This document shows, one piece after another, positions 22,387 to 35,205 of a stretch of DNA of 64,000 nt. Source of the stretch: Paratinospora sagittata (taxonomy: Eukaryota > Streptophyta > Magnoliopsida > Ranunculales > Menispermaceae); assembly GCA_035771175.1 (NCBI GenBank), contig CM069598.1, forward strand, positions 16,539,438 through 16,603,437. The letters are read 5' to 3'. The position numbers and the translations under genes were made by a program. The notes under the pieces were generated by a model that did no database searches, had not been told where the DNA came from, and saw only the letters and a program-made list of their open reading frames with translations. Each line of letters opens with the position of its first letter. The stretch's first letter is position 1.

Positions 22387-24597
22387 ATGGTAACTAAAAG
22401 AAAAATAATGAAGAAGAAGAAGAAGAATGAAGAAAAATATTTATCGCCGATAGCCAATTGACAGGATGATAACTTAATAATTTCATGGGCGATCTACGTT
22501 GATGATTTTTCTTGTTGTACTGTAATTGTTTAGCGTCTTTATTTGTGATTGAAATTTCGGAATAGAAATGGGAAGAATGTGGAAAAATTTATAGTTTTTG
22601 ACAACAATTAGTTGAGTTTAAAGAAAAGGAAAAACATTCAATAATTATTGCAAACAATTTTAGTAGAATAATATCTCGAGAGTTGAGGAATTTTGAGTGA
22701 AGTGTCATAATCCAAACTGTATTTGTTGATTTTATAAAGATCAGGCATGACCATATGCTCTACATTAAGAATGAGCATTCATAAAACAAAAAAAGTGAGA
22801 GATGCATTCCTACCACATTAATAAATATAAAGAAAATATTGACAAAAAGTCCATTTTTTTTTGCTTATAGTACTTGTTCATAAGAAAAAATATTATGAAG
22901 CAATTTGGCAAATGAATATTTGCTCTGGTTAGTTAATACAATTACAATGCATAGGTAAAAGTCGAAAGCAAAAGTTTGACTGTTGTCTTTTCTTTTCTGT
23001 TGTCAAATAAGAAATTCAACTCAATTAAAATTTAACATAAGAGTAAACCAACTCAATTAAAATTTGACGTAAGAGAGTTTACTGTAGTCTATTTTCTTGT
23101 CTTGTCAAATAAGATTTAATTAAAGAATTTCTGACTACGGAAAAAGATGACATGGTTTTAATAAGGGGAAATGTTAAACTATCACCAATTTCTATTCAAG
23201 TTTTGACACATGTTTTATTTTATTACACAAACATTTATTATCCACTGCCCTCATTTATTAAACTGTAGGGATGAGAAAGACTCCTTTCTATGATGATATA
23301 TACAATATTCCAATTAATCAATTTTATATAAATAATCAAGGTTATCTACTAAAAATATAAGTGCAATTAAATTAAATTAAAACATTATCATTGGTTTGAT
23401 TCACTAATATTAAAGTATGCAATTACTAATACACAATATTCTCATTAAATAATTTTTAAAACTATTTCACTTTAACATGTAATTTATTTAATTCAAAACT
23501 ATGATTTATACAATATACTTATTAATCAATATGATATCATCAATCCCACCTAATAATATTATATCAAATAAATATAATCAAATATAAGTTCATTGGGCAG
23601 TTTCAAGAGAGGGGGTTATTCATTTTAAAAATAATACATAATTATCAATTACATATAATTTGTTTTCATTCAAATACATTTTTATAATTTATTGAATGAA
23701 TTTATAAAGTAATAACTTAAAAATACATATGTGAAATTATATAAAATGTTGTTATAATATATTATTTTGGATCACTCAGGATAATATTCACATTTGTCAA
23801 CCGTTTCATATTACACTTTATTATTTTTTGATTTTTCATTTTTAAAGTTACACTTTAAGTTCATAGTTTTTTATATTATTTTGTATTTTTAAAATGGTAA
23901 AGTAAAATGAATTTAAATACAATTAACTTGAAGTATCGATGCATTCCTCTCTTTTCTTTTTCGTATTTGAAAGGTATTCTATGCATCTTTGTTTTTTCTT
24001 TTTCTTCACAAAATATGCTATACCCGCGGCCTATTCTTCTTATTGATGATAGTATCTAAAAAAGAAAAAGAAAACAATGATTATTCATACAGCCTTTTCT
24101 TTGATGACTTACTCCAAAACCATTTTTTATATTGTTCTATATTAATGTCACATTACGTTGTTACAAATATTATTACAATTATAATGAGTTATATATATAC
24201 ATATATATGGTGTAAGCGAACTAACTATTATACACATTAATAATTGAGATGGATAAAACTGTCCATATTTTTATATTTATAATTATTTAAAATATGACAT
24301 CACATTCACAGTAAAGTAAGTAATTATTCATGAAGCAAAAAATATGTAATTTTCATTTTACTTTGAGAAGGTTAAGTTCTATCAAATTTGTCATCATACA
24401 AATAAATGCAGAATTTTACAAAGGCAAGATGTACACATTTAAATTAGTTCAAAACACTAATTATGATTATTGTTGACAATGCAACATTTAACCAACAATT
24501 TATGTAAAACAATTGGAGAGTATTGTTGACAATGCAACAAATGACATTTTCTTCCCTAAAAAAGGTCCATGATCATGAGCAAACAAACTTGCCAGTG
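22387..24597. other. AT-rich intergenic DNA
   Basis: I see no gene or clear element. It is very AT-rich with many short A/T runs. A segment at 24132-24205 resembles 7138-7210. A phrase ending in TATTGTTGACAATGCAACA appears twice (about 24471-24485 and 24523-24538). Confidence 0.4.
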
Positions 24598-24602
24598 AAA
24601 AC

Positions 24603-24866
24603 TGTTATGCGAAAGCATGAAAGAAAATCAAGACAACCAAAGTTTAACGTGGTTCGGCAAAAATACCTACGTCCACGGGAGGCAACTATTGCATTCACAG
24701 GGATGGTTTTACAAGAAGAAACAGAGCATATTTATAGAGCATATTTCGCCCACGTGATCCATGCAGCCAGCCCATGCATCCCATGCGGCTTGATGAATTT
24801 GACAATTCATTTCAGGTATTTGTCGACTATTCATGGCGGCTATGCATGAGGTGGACTAAACCAACA
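24603..24866 (-). repeat. 3' LTR of the young Copia element
   Basis: On the plus strand it runs from TGTTATGCGAAAGC to ACTAAACCAACA. It is flanked on its left by the target duplication AAAAC. It differs from the other LTR at three sites, visible near 24611, 24751 and 24823. Confidence 0.95.
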
Positions 24867-24884
24867 AATCTCCACCTCCACCTC
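24867..24884 (-). other. Polypurine tract of the young Copia element
   Basis: On the minus strand the bases before the 3' LTR read GAGGTGGAGGTGGAGATT, almost entirely purine, as expected for the plus-strand primer. Confidence 0.75.
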
Positions 24885-24975
24885 ATGTGGAACAAGACTC
24901 CTTCACACCTGCAATCTTTCTACAGATAGCAAGCTTCCTTCAAAAAAAAAATTGTTGCTGCCTCCAGTAGTGCCT

Positions 24976-27900
24976 TTAGGCACTTGGAGCTCGTGAGATG
25001 TTGATCAAGTCCAAACAATGTTGGAACTTGATCCTTGTAACTACCTTTGTAAGCATATCTGCAGGGTTATCTGCAGTCTTGATCTTTTGCAGAAGAATAC
25101 TACCTTCTTCTACTATTTCTCGAATAAAATGAAAACGAACATCAATATGCTTCGTTCGACTGTGATGAACTTGGTTCTTTGCCAAACAAATGGCACTCTG
25201 GCTGTCGCAGAAAACTTCAACATTCTTCTGCACAATTCCCAAGTCTTTAGTTAATCCATGAAACCAGATTGCTTCCTTGAAAGCTTCCGTTACTGCCATG
25301 TACTCTGCCTCTGTAGTAGACAAAGCAACTGTTGACTGTAGTGTTGATCTTCAACTCACTGGTCCTCCTGCCATAGTGAAAACATAACCAGTAGTAGATC
25401 TGCGCTTGTCAAGATCTCCAGCATAGTCCGAATCCACATATCCGACTAGATGCTTACAACTTTTCGTATCTCTCTCGAACTTTAAACCAATATCTACAGT
25501 ACCATGAATATACCGTAGAATCCACTTCACTGCTTGCCAGTGGCCTTTACCGGGGTTGTGCATGTAACGACTTACCATACTTACAGCATGTGAAATGTCA
25601 GGTCTGGTACACACCATAGCATACATCAAGGCACCAACTGCATTTGCATATGGAATGTTCTCCATTTGCTTCTTCTGATCTTCAGAATTTGGTGACATTG
25701 ATGAACTTAGCTTGAAATGTGGTGCCAATGGTGTGCTCACAGGTTTTGTGTCATTGCCAATGCCAAAAGTTTGAAGAACTTTCTTCAAATACTGAGTCTG
25801 AGTCAAACAGATTGTGCTTTTGGCCCTGTCTCGAGTTATCTCCATCCCGAGAATTTTTCTGGCTTCTCCAAGATCCTTCATTTCAAACTCTGAGCTCAAT
25901 TGAGCCTTCAACTTGTTGATCTCCACCTTGCTTTTAGATGCAATTAACATATCATCTACATATAAAAGCAAATAGATAAATGTACCATCTTGAAGTTTGC
26001 GATAGTAGACACAATGATCAAACTGACTCCGAGTATATTTTTGCCCTTGGATGAAGCTGTCAAATCGCTTGTACCACTGTCTCGGTGACTGCTTCAGGCC
26101 ATACAATGACTTGCTCAACTTGCAAGCCCAATTCTCTCTTCCTGGTACTTTGAATCCTTCTGGTTGAGACATATATATCTCTTCTTCCAAATTACCATGC
26201 AGAAAAGCAGTTTTGACATCGAGTTGGGCTAACTCGAGATCAAATTGTGCAACCAAAGCCAATAATATTCGAATTGACGAATGTTTAACAACAGGTGAGA
26301 ATACCTCATTGTAGTCAATTCCTTCCCTCTGAGCGTAGCCTTTTGCTACCAGTCTGGCTTTGTACCAGATATCGTCGGAGCTGGGAGAGCCTTCCTTCTT
26401 TGCGAAAACCCATTTGCAGCCAATTGGTTTCTTTCCTTTCGGAAGTGGAACCAACTTCCACGTCTGATTCTGATGGAGTGATGTCATCTCCTCATTCATT
26501 GCCATTTTCCACTTATCACTTTCCATACTCCGACTAACATCTTTGTAATGGTATGGAATATCATCTCCGGTGACTGGCAATGCATATGCAACCATGTCAG
26601 TGTACCGAGCAGGTTTGCGAATTTCTCTCCGTGGTCGACTGGTGGCAATTGATTCTGGTTCTTGACTGATGTCTGGTCCTGGAGCCTCCACCTCAACTGA
26701 GATTTCCTCCTCGTCTTCTTCAGGATGGCTGGATATCTCTGCTAACTTGCCAGGAGTTACTGGAATATCTAACTCCACCTGCTGAGGCAAATCTGGATCT
26801 CGATTTTCTTTATCAGAAACTGTATGCTTTAACATCACAGATTCATCAAAAGTTACATCTCGACTTTTTACAATCGTTTTTGTCTCAGGGTTCCATAGTC
26901 GGAAAGCCTTAACTCCTTCACTAAAGCCCATGAAAATCGCTTTCTTGGACCTAGGATCCAGTTTGGATTCCTTCACATGGAAATATGCAGTGCATCCAAA
27001 AATGCGCAGAGAATTATAATCGGAAACAGGGTGTCCAGACCATACCTCCTTGGGAGTTTTGCCATCTAGTGCTGTTGCCGGAAGTCTATTGATGATATGA
27101 GAGGCATATGACAAAGCTTCAGCCCAAAATGCCTTGCTTAGTCCAGAATGAGATAACATGCAACGAACTTTATCTATCAAGGTACGATTCATGCGTTCAG
27201 CAACACCGTTTTGTTGTGGCGTGCCTGGGACTGTGAAATGTCTGACAATCCCTTCATTCTCACAAAATTTCTGAAATGGGTCTGACTTGTATTCTCCTCC
27301 ATTATCAGATCTGAGCCTCTTAATCTTCCTTCCCGTTTGGGTTTCTATCATTTTCTTCCATATAAGAAAGATATCTTGCACTTCATCTTTATGCTTCATG
27401 GTATAAACCCAAACATAACGTGAGAAATCATCAATGAAAGTAACAAACCAACGTTTACCTCCCAATGAAGCATTTTGAGAGGGTCCCCAAACGTCGGTAT
27501 GAACATAATCCAATGTTCCTTTGGTGCGGTGGATTGCAGTGCCAAACTTGACTCTCGTTTGCTTGCCTAAGATACAGTGCGCGCAGAAGTCAAGTTTCCC
27601 GGTTTTTGCACCTTTCAGAGAACCTTGCTTTATCAAGGTTTGAAGAGCTTTCTCTCCAACATGTCCGAGCCGTATGTGCCAAAGTCGGGAAGTGTCTGAT
27701 GAAACATCCTTAGAATTGGTGCAAGCTGAGACACTTCCGATTACGGTGTGTCCGTCAAGGAAATAGAGATTTCCTTTCTGAGTACCCTTCATGGCCAAGA
27801 ATGCTCCACGTACAACTTTCAGAACTCCACCTTCAATGGTTACCTTGTAACCGCTGGAATCAAGGACGCCTAGTGAGATTAGATTTTTCTTCAGATCTGG

Positions 27901-28974
27901 GACATATCTGACGTCCGTGAGTCGTCTTGTTGTACCGTCATGCATCTTAAGTCGGATTGTTCCAATACCTTTTGTTTGACAGGTATTATTGTTGCCCATT
28001 AGCACGACTCCTCCATCGAACTCATCCAGTTTTGAGAACCAATGTCGATTAGGACACATATGATAGGAACAGCCGGAATCTAATATCCATCTATCAGACT
28101 GATTGTCTATAGATGAAACGGAGAAGGCAGAATCTTCTTCAGCCTTCTGTGCCACATTTGCAGTTGTCTTGTCCTTATTTGGACAATCTTTCTTCCAGTG
28201 CCCCTTTTGGTGACAATAGGCACATTCATCCTTTGCAAGACGTTGACGTGATGAAGGTCTTTGTGACTTTGAGCGAGATCGGCCTCGCCCACTGGATCTA
28301 TCATATCTGTTGTTAGCCCTGCTTCTGGATACTGTCAAGGCTGCTGGTGATGCTTCCTTGTGATCGCGTTGGTCCTTCCTTCGATACTCGTTGTTCACCA
28401 AAGCATTTGAAACATCACTGAATTTAACCTCATCTTTACCATATAGCAAAGTTGTTGTTAAATGTTCATAACTTTCAGGCAAAGAGTTTAACAACAATAG
28501 TGCTTTATCCTCATCAAGAGGGTCAACATCAAGATTTAGTAGATCAGCAAGAATCTTATTGAATTGATCAAGATGCTCACTCATGGGAGTACCTTCCTTG
28601 TACTGAAAACGATAGAGCTTCTTCTTCAGGTAGAGGCGGTTCTCTACGCTTTTTGTCATGTACTTGTCCTCCAGTTTCTTCCAGAGACTTATTGCCATAG
28701 TCTCTTTCATGACAAAGTACTTCTGATCTTTGGCCAAACAGAGTCTGATTGTACCACAAGCTTGACGATTTACAAAATGCCAATCATCATCGGACATATC
28801 CTTGGGCTTGACTTCCAAGGCGATATGTGATCCTTCCCTGAAGAGTAGATCTTGAACTTCGCATTGCCACATGCCAAAGTTGTTGGTGCCGTTGAATTTC
28901 TCCACCTCGAACTTTGCATTGGATATCGAAGTTCTTTGCCAAGGCTTGCTAGTGGTTGGGATTTCTTCCGCCAT
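24976..28974 (-). pseudogene. Copia gag-pol polyprotein with one premature TGA
   Basis: The frame starts MAEEIPTTSK at 28974 and reads for 1207 codons to a TGA at 25353-25351, then continues in the same frame to 24976 (1333 codons in all). Domains in order: UBN2-type gag; knuckle CAYCHQKGHWKKDC; protease with DSG (WILDSGCSYHMC); integrase with HHCC (HIRLGHVG ... CAHCILGKQ) and catalytic acids in HTDVWGP and RSDNGGEY; RT with YVDDM; RNase H with DSDYAGD and CDSQSAI. The stop sits where related Copia proteins, including the other copy in this window, have Trp (VSWQS), so it looks like a TGG to TGA change. Without read-through the product would lack the end of RNase H. Motif set and primer site suggest the Tork/Tnt1 lineage. 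Confidence 0.92.
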
Positions 28975-29177
28975 TAAGACTGAAAATATGTATGATGCTG
29001 AAAAGTGTTGGAAAAATGATAAACAACTCCAACTAAGCTATATCACTAACTTAGGAGTTGAATCTGCAGAAACGGATTGCACGGCTGCGTCCGGAACGGT
29101 CGAAAATGGTGGAAACGAGTCTGACTTTGCTGAAATCAGACAAAAATTAGCCGGATAAACAGTATCAGGGAAACAAT

Positions 29178-29294
29178 GCGGGCTGGAATGAATAGTGGCG
29201 GGCCGAAATAGTGCGGGCTGGAATGAATAGTAGCAGGCCGAATAGTGCGGGCTGGAATGAATAGTAGCGGGCCGAAACAGTGCGGGCTGATGAA
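29178..29294. repeat. 34-35-bp tandem repeat in the Copia leader
   Basis: Units with GCGGGCTGGAATGAATAGT and GCGGGCCGAA start at 29178, 29213, 29247 and 29282, giving about 3.3 copies. They lie in the untranslated leader between primer site and gag. The region is GC-rich compared with the flanks. Confidence 0.8.
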
Positions 29295-29624
29295 CAGTAA
29301 GTCGGATGAATAGTTAAGCCCGAATGAATAGTGGGTCGGGTCGGATCCGGGTCCGAATGAACAGTCGTCTTCTTCACCCGGCTTCTTCTTCCCTGCGCGC
29401 TGCAACAGAGATTTTTCCAGAAATTTTTTCTAGACTTTGAACGGCTCCCGGGGACTCGTTTCTTGTCCGTTTTTCTCGTCGTTTATTGCGTTGGATTCCT
29501 GGAAACGAGAGCTACCTCCACGGATGATCAGAAAACAATTCCGATCACTGATACAGAATCTCAAATTTTTCGATGAAATTTCGAAAAAATCGACCGAGTG
29601 TCCGTTTTCTTCCAAAGCTTCACC

Positions 29625-29641
29625 TAATCTCTGATACCAAT
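29625..29641 (-). other. Primer binding site (tRNA-iMet type) of the young Copia element
   Basis: On the minus strand, immediately after the 5' LTR, the sequence reads AATTGGTATCAGAGATTAG. TGGTATCAGAG is the standard complement to the initiator methionine tRNA 3' end. Confidence 0.9.
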
Positions 29642-29642
29642 T

Positions 29643-29906
29643 TGTTATGCAAAAGCATGAAAGAAAATCAAGACAACCAAAGTTTAACGTGGTTCGGCAA
29701 AAATACCTACGTCCACGGGAGGCAACTATTGCATTCACAGGGATGGTTTTACAAGAAGAAACAGAGCATATTTATAGAGCATATTTCACCCACGTGATCC
29801 ATGCAGCCAGCCCATGCATCCCATGCGGCTTGATGAATTTGACAATTCATTTCAGGTATTTGTTGACTATTCATGGCGGCTATGCATGAGGTGGACTAAA
29901 CCAACA
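29643..29906 (-). repeat. 5' LTR of the young Copia element
   Basis: Same ends as the partner LTR (TGTTATGC to ACCAACA on the plus strand) and 264 bp long. It contains TATTTATAGAG (29768-29778), but the LTR's own transcription strand is minus, so I do not call it as the promoter. The right target duplication AAAAC follows at 29907-29911. Confidence 0.95.
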
Positions 29907-29911
29907 AAAAC

Positions 29912-32289
29912 TTTGATTTGGCCAAAAAAACAATGAAACCAAAAAAAGGTAGATTAGCTAACAAAAAATAGATTACTTTGTTATTTTCTATTACACCAAA
30001 ATGTAATTTTACATTGACTTTTCAAAACATTGTACGCAACATTGTTAATCCAAAAAAATAATAAGATAAAAAATATAAGACTTCAAGATGAAAGATTAAG
30101 AAAATTACCCAAAATAAAGAAGTAGGAGAAGATGGTAGATAACTTTTCTAAGAATTAAATACATCATAGAGTTCTGAGTTGTTGCAGCGTTATCTACACA
30201 ACTTCCAAAAGAAGAAGTTGGAGATGAGGCCGGAGATGTCTAAAGAAGTAGAAAAGTGATAACGAGATCAGATGACATCAAATATATATGAATAAAACAC
30301 TCCCAGAGTGAATGTACAATGAGTTCATTTTGTTTTTTCTATAATTCAACAACAAACCTCCCACTTGCCATACCTTTTGTTCCCATCCCTATTTCTTCCT
30401 CTTACGTACCATTATTGATTCCACCTAAGTATCGTTTTCGACTTGACATACTCAAGCTCAATCACCTTGAAATCGTGTAAGGCGGTATATAAGAATTTCA
30501 TATGTAGAAAAGTTTCTTATAGTACTATTACGACAGTAGTCTGAAGTAAAAATCATTCACATCATAGAGGAAAACAATTGTAGTAGCGAAAACAAACAAA
30601 AAAGAAACAAATAGTCTAATATGACATTAAATGAAAACTATACGAAAGTCAACATGAGCTGTGAATGTATTAAATGTCACATAAATAAAGTTTTTCCAAA
30701 TCCGCTTCTTAGAAATGTCGACGTGGTTCTCTGAATTGTTTCATCTACATATATGAGTTAGGTATAAATGTTTATATTTAATGTTTATCTGATTATACAA
30801 TAATTAATCATTTGTTCTTAGCTACGTACTAAATACAAAGCAAAATTGCAAAATTGTAAAGCTTTTATTTTTAAATATTTTTAAAAGCACCAATTAAAAT
30901 TATATTGCCCATTATGATGTATGTTTAAAATAGTACAACAGTAATTTGTATAACATTATTCTTATTATTTATTGATTTATTTATGCCAAGATAAATTTAC
31001 ATAGATATTTATTATACATAAATAAAAATGTAAAGTTAATATGAACACTTGAGTTGATATATAACTTATGATAATATAAATTGCCAAAGCATAGTCTAAA
31101 TTATTTTCCTACCATTTCCTTGAGGGTCATTGCTATAATAAAATATACTATCATTTAATATAATAATATAATAATTAATGGCATTAGTATATCGTTTTGA
31201 GAAAAAAACAAACCGCAATTTATTGGAGATGATTATGATCAGAGAAAATTTTGACAATTATAATAACTTTTCTATTCAAGAAGGTCACATGGAATGAAAA
31301 CAAAATGCACAAATTACTCTTGAAACTAATGAATTATTGTTCAATAGTTTGAAGAGAGAGAAATAAACCCGAGGGCCGCAAGGCCAGAGCACGGAGAAAG
31401 GGACAAAAATAATACAAAACCATGAACACAACAAATTTACCCCAATATCATTCATGGAAAAAAAAAAAGATTGCAAAAAGAAATAAGAGAACAATTACAC
31501 AATTATTATAGACTGCTTTAGCTTTTGAACTAGACAAATTTGTAACATGAAAATGAAGCTTTATTTTTCATTTCAGTAATATAGGAACTAATAATGAAAT
31601 TGAAACCCATCTACCTAAACATTCATCAAAAGTCAAAAGTTACTTGAGAAAGAACTTTCTTTATTTCTTTTTTATCATCTTATCTTAGAATAAAAAGTAC
31701 ATAAAAATGACAAATTTTGTAGTTATTTTTGGTCTTGTAGCTTTTCTTAGGAAGAAAACACAAAACTAATTACACATTCTTTACAACTTAATTAAAACAT
31801 GTCCTCACCAATATAATAGGAAGAAATAAATTGAATTGTATATATGAATTAGACAAAATTTTGTTGGATACAATTTACGTAATAGAAAATTTTATATCAA
31901 CATTTTGCCAAATAACCAATATTTACAATAGTAAGGGTTGCATTCAATAATGATTGGTAAGGCCCGACATTCATTATTAATGACTTTTGTATAAACACCA
32001 ATCGACAATACGCCTAAATCATGTATCCTAGTTTTCACCTTTTTTTCTTGAACTTTTGGCAGTAGTTGAATTGTCTTCGTTACATGCAACCAGATCTTGT
32101 ATAAAATACAACCTATTCGCAACTTTTTTTTGAGCCATAGAATTCATTAGCCAACATAGGTTTAAGATCCGACAATTTTGGTTCATGTTCTCGAAGTGAC
32201 TTTCATATTTACAACTTATCGGGCTCAACAATTCGTGCGTATAACAACCTTCCAATCGTCAATCCTAGAACACATTTCTTTACTAATAA
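29912..32289. other. AT-rich intergenic DNA
   Basis: No protein-coding region with recognisable character is visible on either strand. Scattered short open frames have biased A/T composition. I see no clear repeat boundary here. Confidence 0.4.
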
Positions 32290-34860
32290 GATTTTTGACT
32301 TATAATTCATACCTGGTAAAAGAAGAAAAGAGAATAAAATTTTCAAATAAAAAATAGACAAAGAGAATTAAAACTAAAAAGTACATGTGATGGGTTTGTT
32401 TTTTTATTGCAAATTTTAAAATAAAAATGTAACGCCCTCAATTTCATAAAATTGGACCCCAAAATTTTTACTTTAATGATGTGTATTGTATGTTTCGAGA
32501 TGTTTGATTTGCATGTGTTGGTATAGAATTGATTGGGAAACCAATCAATGGAAGAAATAGGTGCAAATACGTGAAAAATTGCAAAATGGGCTTAGGAGCA
32601 CGCTCCGTGCTTCTTTGTGCTGGAAACAATATGGGTTTCTGAGTAGGAGAGAAACGTGCTCCTTAGGAAAAACCCGAGAGTGGAAATTTTCAAAAAAGGG
32701 AGGAGCCCGCTCCTTGCGAAAAACAGAGAGCAGAAGTTTTAAAAAACCGTGAGAAGCACGCTGCTGGCTCGGAGAAGCGCGCTCCTCACATTAAAATCCA
32801 ATTTTTTTTAAGTTGGATGATGGGTCGGTGTGAGTGAAATAAAACACCTAACCTCACTTCCACTTGCTCATTTCAACAAGAATGAAAGGGAAGAAAAAGG
32901 GAAAAGAGAAAAGGGTTTCTGGAGTAATTCTTCGCCAAATTCGAGCCAAGGTGAGTGTTTTTTCCAATTTTTCTCCATGAAATTGTTATATAGCGTGAAT
33001 AAATTTCATAATTGATTTCCAACTTAGGTTTTGATGCTTTTGGTTGGAAATCGGTTGGAAATGGTGGGATTAGTATTTCCTAACCCAAATTACCTGAAAA
33101 TTATGCTTACTTAGGGTTTCTACATCAAATTTATGGTTGCATAGTTGAGCTACTCAATTTTATAGTTGTCCTAGCTGGAAATTGGGGGAAATGATGATGG
33201 AAACATGTAGGATTAACTTTGATGTTGATTTCTACTGTTTCTAATGTTGTACGAACTGGAATTTAGCTAAGTGATAGAATTGGTGGGAATATTGGGTATT
33301 TTGTATGTAAACGTAATAAGTTGGTTATGAGAATAAAGAGAGTTGTTGGGTAATTGTATTGATGTAAAAATGATGATATGTGTGGGTTTGAATAGAAGAG
33401 TGGAGTGAATTGGTAGTATGAGAGTATTTTGGCAAATTTGGTTGTGAGTAGAAATTCAATCTTGTTATTCATTTGTATCATCCTATTTATATTGGATTGC
33501 TTGTTCACATATGTTTATTTGAAATTGCATGATGTGGACATGGATGAAAACCATTTGTTTATTATTGGTTTGGTTTATCTTGGAAACGATGATTTTTGGA
33601 CATTCCCCTAGTAGGTTGAGAATTCCCTACAAGAAAATAATCGGATCTCTTATTCTAATAAACTTACTAATTATGAATTAAATGTTTGTTTTAATATCGT
33701 TTGTTAGTTGAATATAAATCATCATTTATTGTTCCACTGTGTGGTTTTCTGTGATCAGTATTAAGTCTATGCCTTTGGGGAGATCGGGCTAGACTTTTAA
33801 TAAAGTCATGGATAACTTACGTTGGCCATTGAATGAACTTTATCATTCATTGCCACTGACATAAGTATTCAAGTTGTATCAGATGTTATGTGCCTCAAGT
33901 TGAGAAATCAACTTGAAAGTATTTTACAATTGGTTATATGCACATTATAGCCTTGGGGACATTTGTCATAATACTTGAATAAAGATGGAGGATGGATTTT
34001 AAATTGTATTGTTATATGTGGTTTAATTATGATATGTATATGAAACTACATTTGTTTCTTACATGACATTGAACATGCATACATGGATGTTTAGAATTAT
34101 ATTATTGAATTATATTCACTAGGTACCGTTGGCTTACTCTATTCCCAATTTTTCAAGTCCTTTTTTTGCAAATAAGGGCAAGGAAATAGCTTTTCAGTAA
34201 GACTGCCTTGCCAGAAGAAGGAATTATTTTGATGGTTGTATACATGTATTTTTGATACTTTTGGTTATGTAAATATATGTATATAACACTTGGCATGTAT
34301 AACTAAGTAGATGGTTGTATTTAATAGATAGATATTGTTAGATGTTAATAGGGTTGAACTTTAATAGACTGAATAAGGATGTATTTGATGGATGGAATAT
34401 ATATATATATATATATGTTGATAATTGGTCTATCAGGTGATTGAATTTGTGTTAGATGTTCCTGAATACAGATGAGACTCTGTCGGAGTCTTGGTTGAGG
34501 CTTAATAAAGATCTAATGATCTTATGGTGGATAGGATGATTAGATTCCTGTGCCGGTCAGGATGCCCTGAGGGTTTGTGAAAGGGTCTTGACAAAAAATG
34601 ATACTAAAAAATAATTAAGAAAGAAAGGAAAAACTTATGGTAAAAATCAGTTGTTCGTATCTGGTAAAAGAAGAAAAGAGAATAAAACTTTAAAATAAAA
34701 AATAAAAAATAAAAAAATAGTAAAAGAGAATTAAAACTAAAAAGTACATGTGATGGGTTTGTTTTTTATCGTATATTTGAAAATAAAAAATGATAATAAA
34801 AAATAAATAAGAAAGAAGAAAGAAAAACTTATGGTGAAAATCTGTTGTTCTGAAAGTTGC
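32290..34860. repeat. Local tandem duplication, first copy split by a solo LTR
   Basis: A segment with CTGGTAAAAGAAGAAAAGAG and AGTACATGTGATGGGTTTG occurs at 32311-32405 and again at 34668-34765; the downstream part with AACTTATGGT.AAAATC occurs at 34634-34650 and 34827-34843. Removing the LTR at 32428-34593 leaves two adjacent diverged copies of about 190 bp. Confidence 0.7.
32428..34593 (+). mobile_element. Solo LTR, Ty3/Gypsy type, 2.17 kb
   Basis: It begins TGTAACGCCCTCAATTTC and ends GGGTCTTGACA, with AAAAA on both sides (32423-32427 and 34594-34598) as a 5-bp target duplication. TGTAACGCCC...TTGACA ends are typical of plant Gypsy (chromovirus) LTRs. No primer site, polypurine tract or coding region is attached, so it is a solo LTR. 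Open frames inside it show no protein family. AAAAA is low complexity, so the duplication alone is weak; the interrupted local duplication supports the boundary. Confidence 0.75.
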
Positions 34861-35205
34861 TCACAAAGTGTCTTCCACAACGCCGCTGCTTCTTGCAACC
34901 ACAATGAACCTCGGTGACTCTTTCAATAATTTCTAGTAACAATGACGCCCTTTGATGACTCTAAAAGTTTCTCACAAAGTGTCGTCAATAATGCCGCCGC
35001 TTCTTGCAACCACAATGAACTCCAACGACTCCTCCAACGATTTCTAGCAACAACGATGCCCTTCGACGACTCCTCAAATTAGTTGTTCTGAAAGTTGCTC
35101 ATAAAATGTCGTCCACAACGCTGTTGCTTTTTGCAATCACAACGAACTTCGACGATTCCTCCGATGATTTCTGACAATAACGATGCCCTTCGATGACTCC
35201 TATCC
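34843..35205. repeat. Three-copy tandem repeat, 111-127-bp period
   Basis: Units share TCACAAAGTGTC, GCTTCTTGCAACCACAATGAAC, AT.ATTTCTAGCAACAA and GATGCCCTT..ATGACTC. The TCACAAAGTG-type anchor lies at 34861, 34972 and 35099. Composition is GC-richer than the surroundings. A minus-strand open frame (35285-35079) crosses unit three but resembles nothing I know. Confidence 0.75.

Larger units (their letters stand above)
24603..29906 (-). mobile_element. Young Ty1/Copia retrotransposon (Tork/Tnt1-like)
   Basis: It is a complete element: 264-bp LTRs at 24603-24866 and 29643-29906, perfect AAAAC target duplications at 24598-24602 and 29907-29911, a tRNA-iMet primer site, a polypurine tract and one long gag-pol frame on the minus strand. 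The two LTRs differ at only three positions by eye, so insertion was recent. One in-frame TGA lies in RNase H; otherwise the reading is uninterrupted. The internal leader carries a 34-35-bp tandem repeat. Confidence 0.95.

Noticed and set aside
31285..31494. Minus-strand open frame rich in Phe/Leu
   Set aside because: Composition reflects AT-rich sequence; no domain or homology pattern seen.
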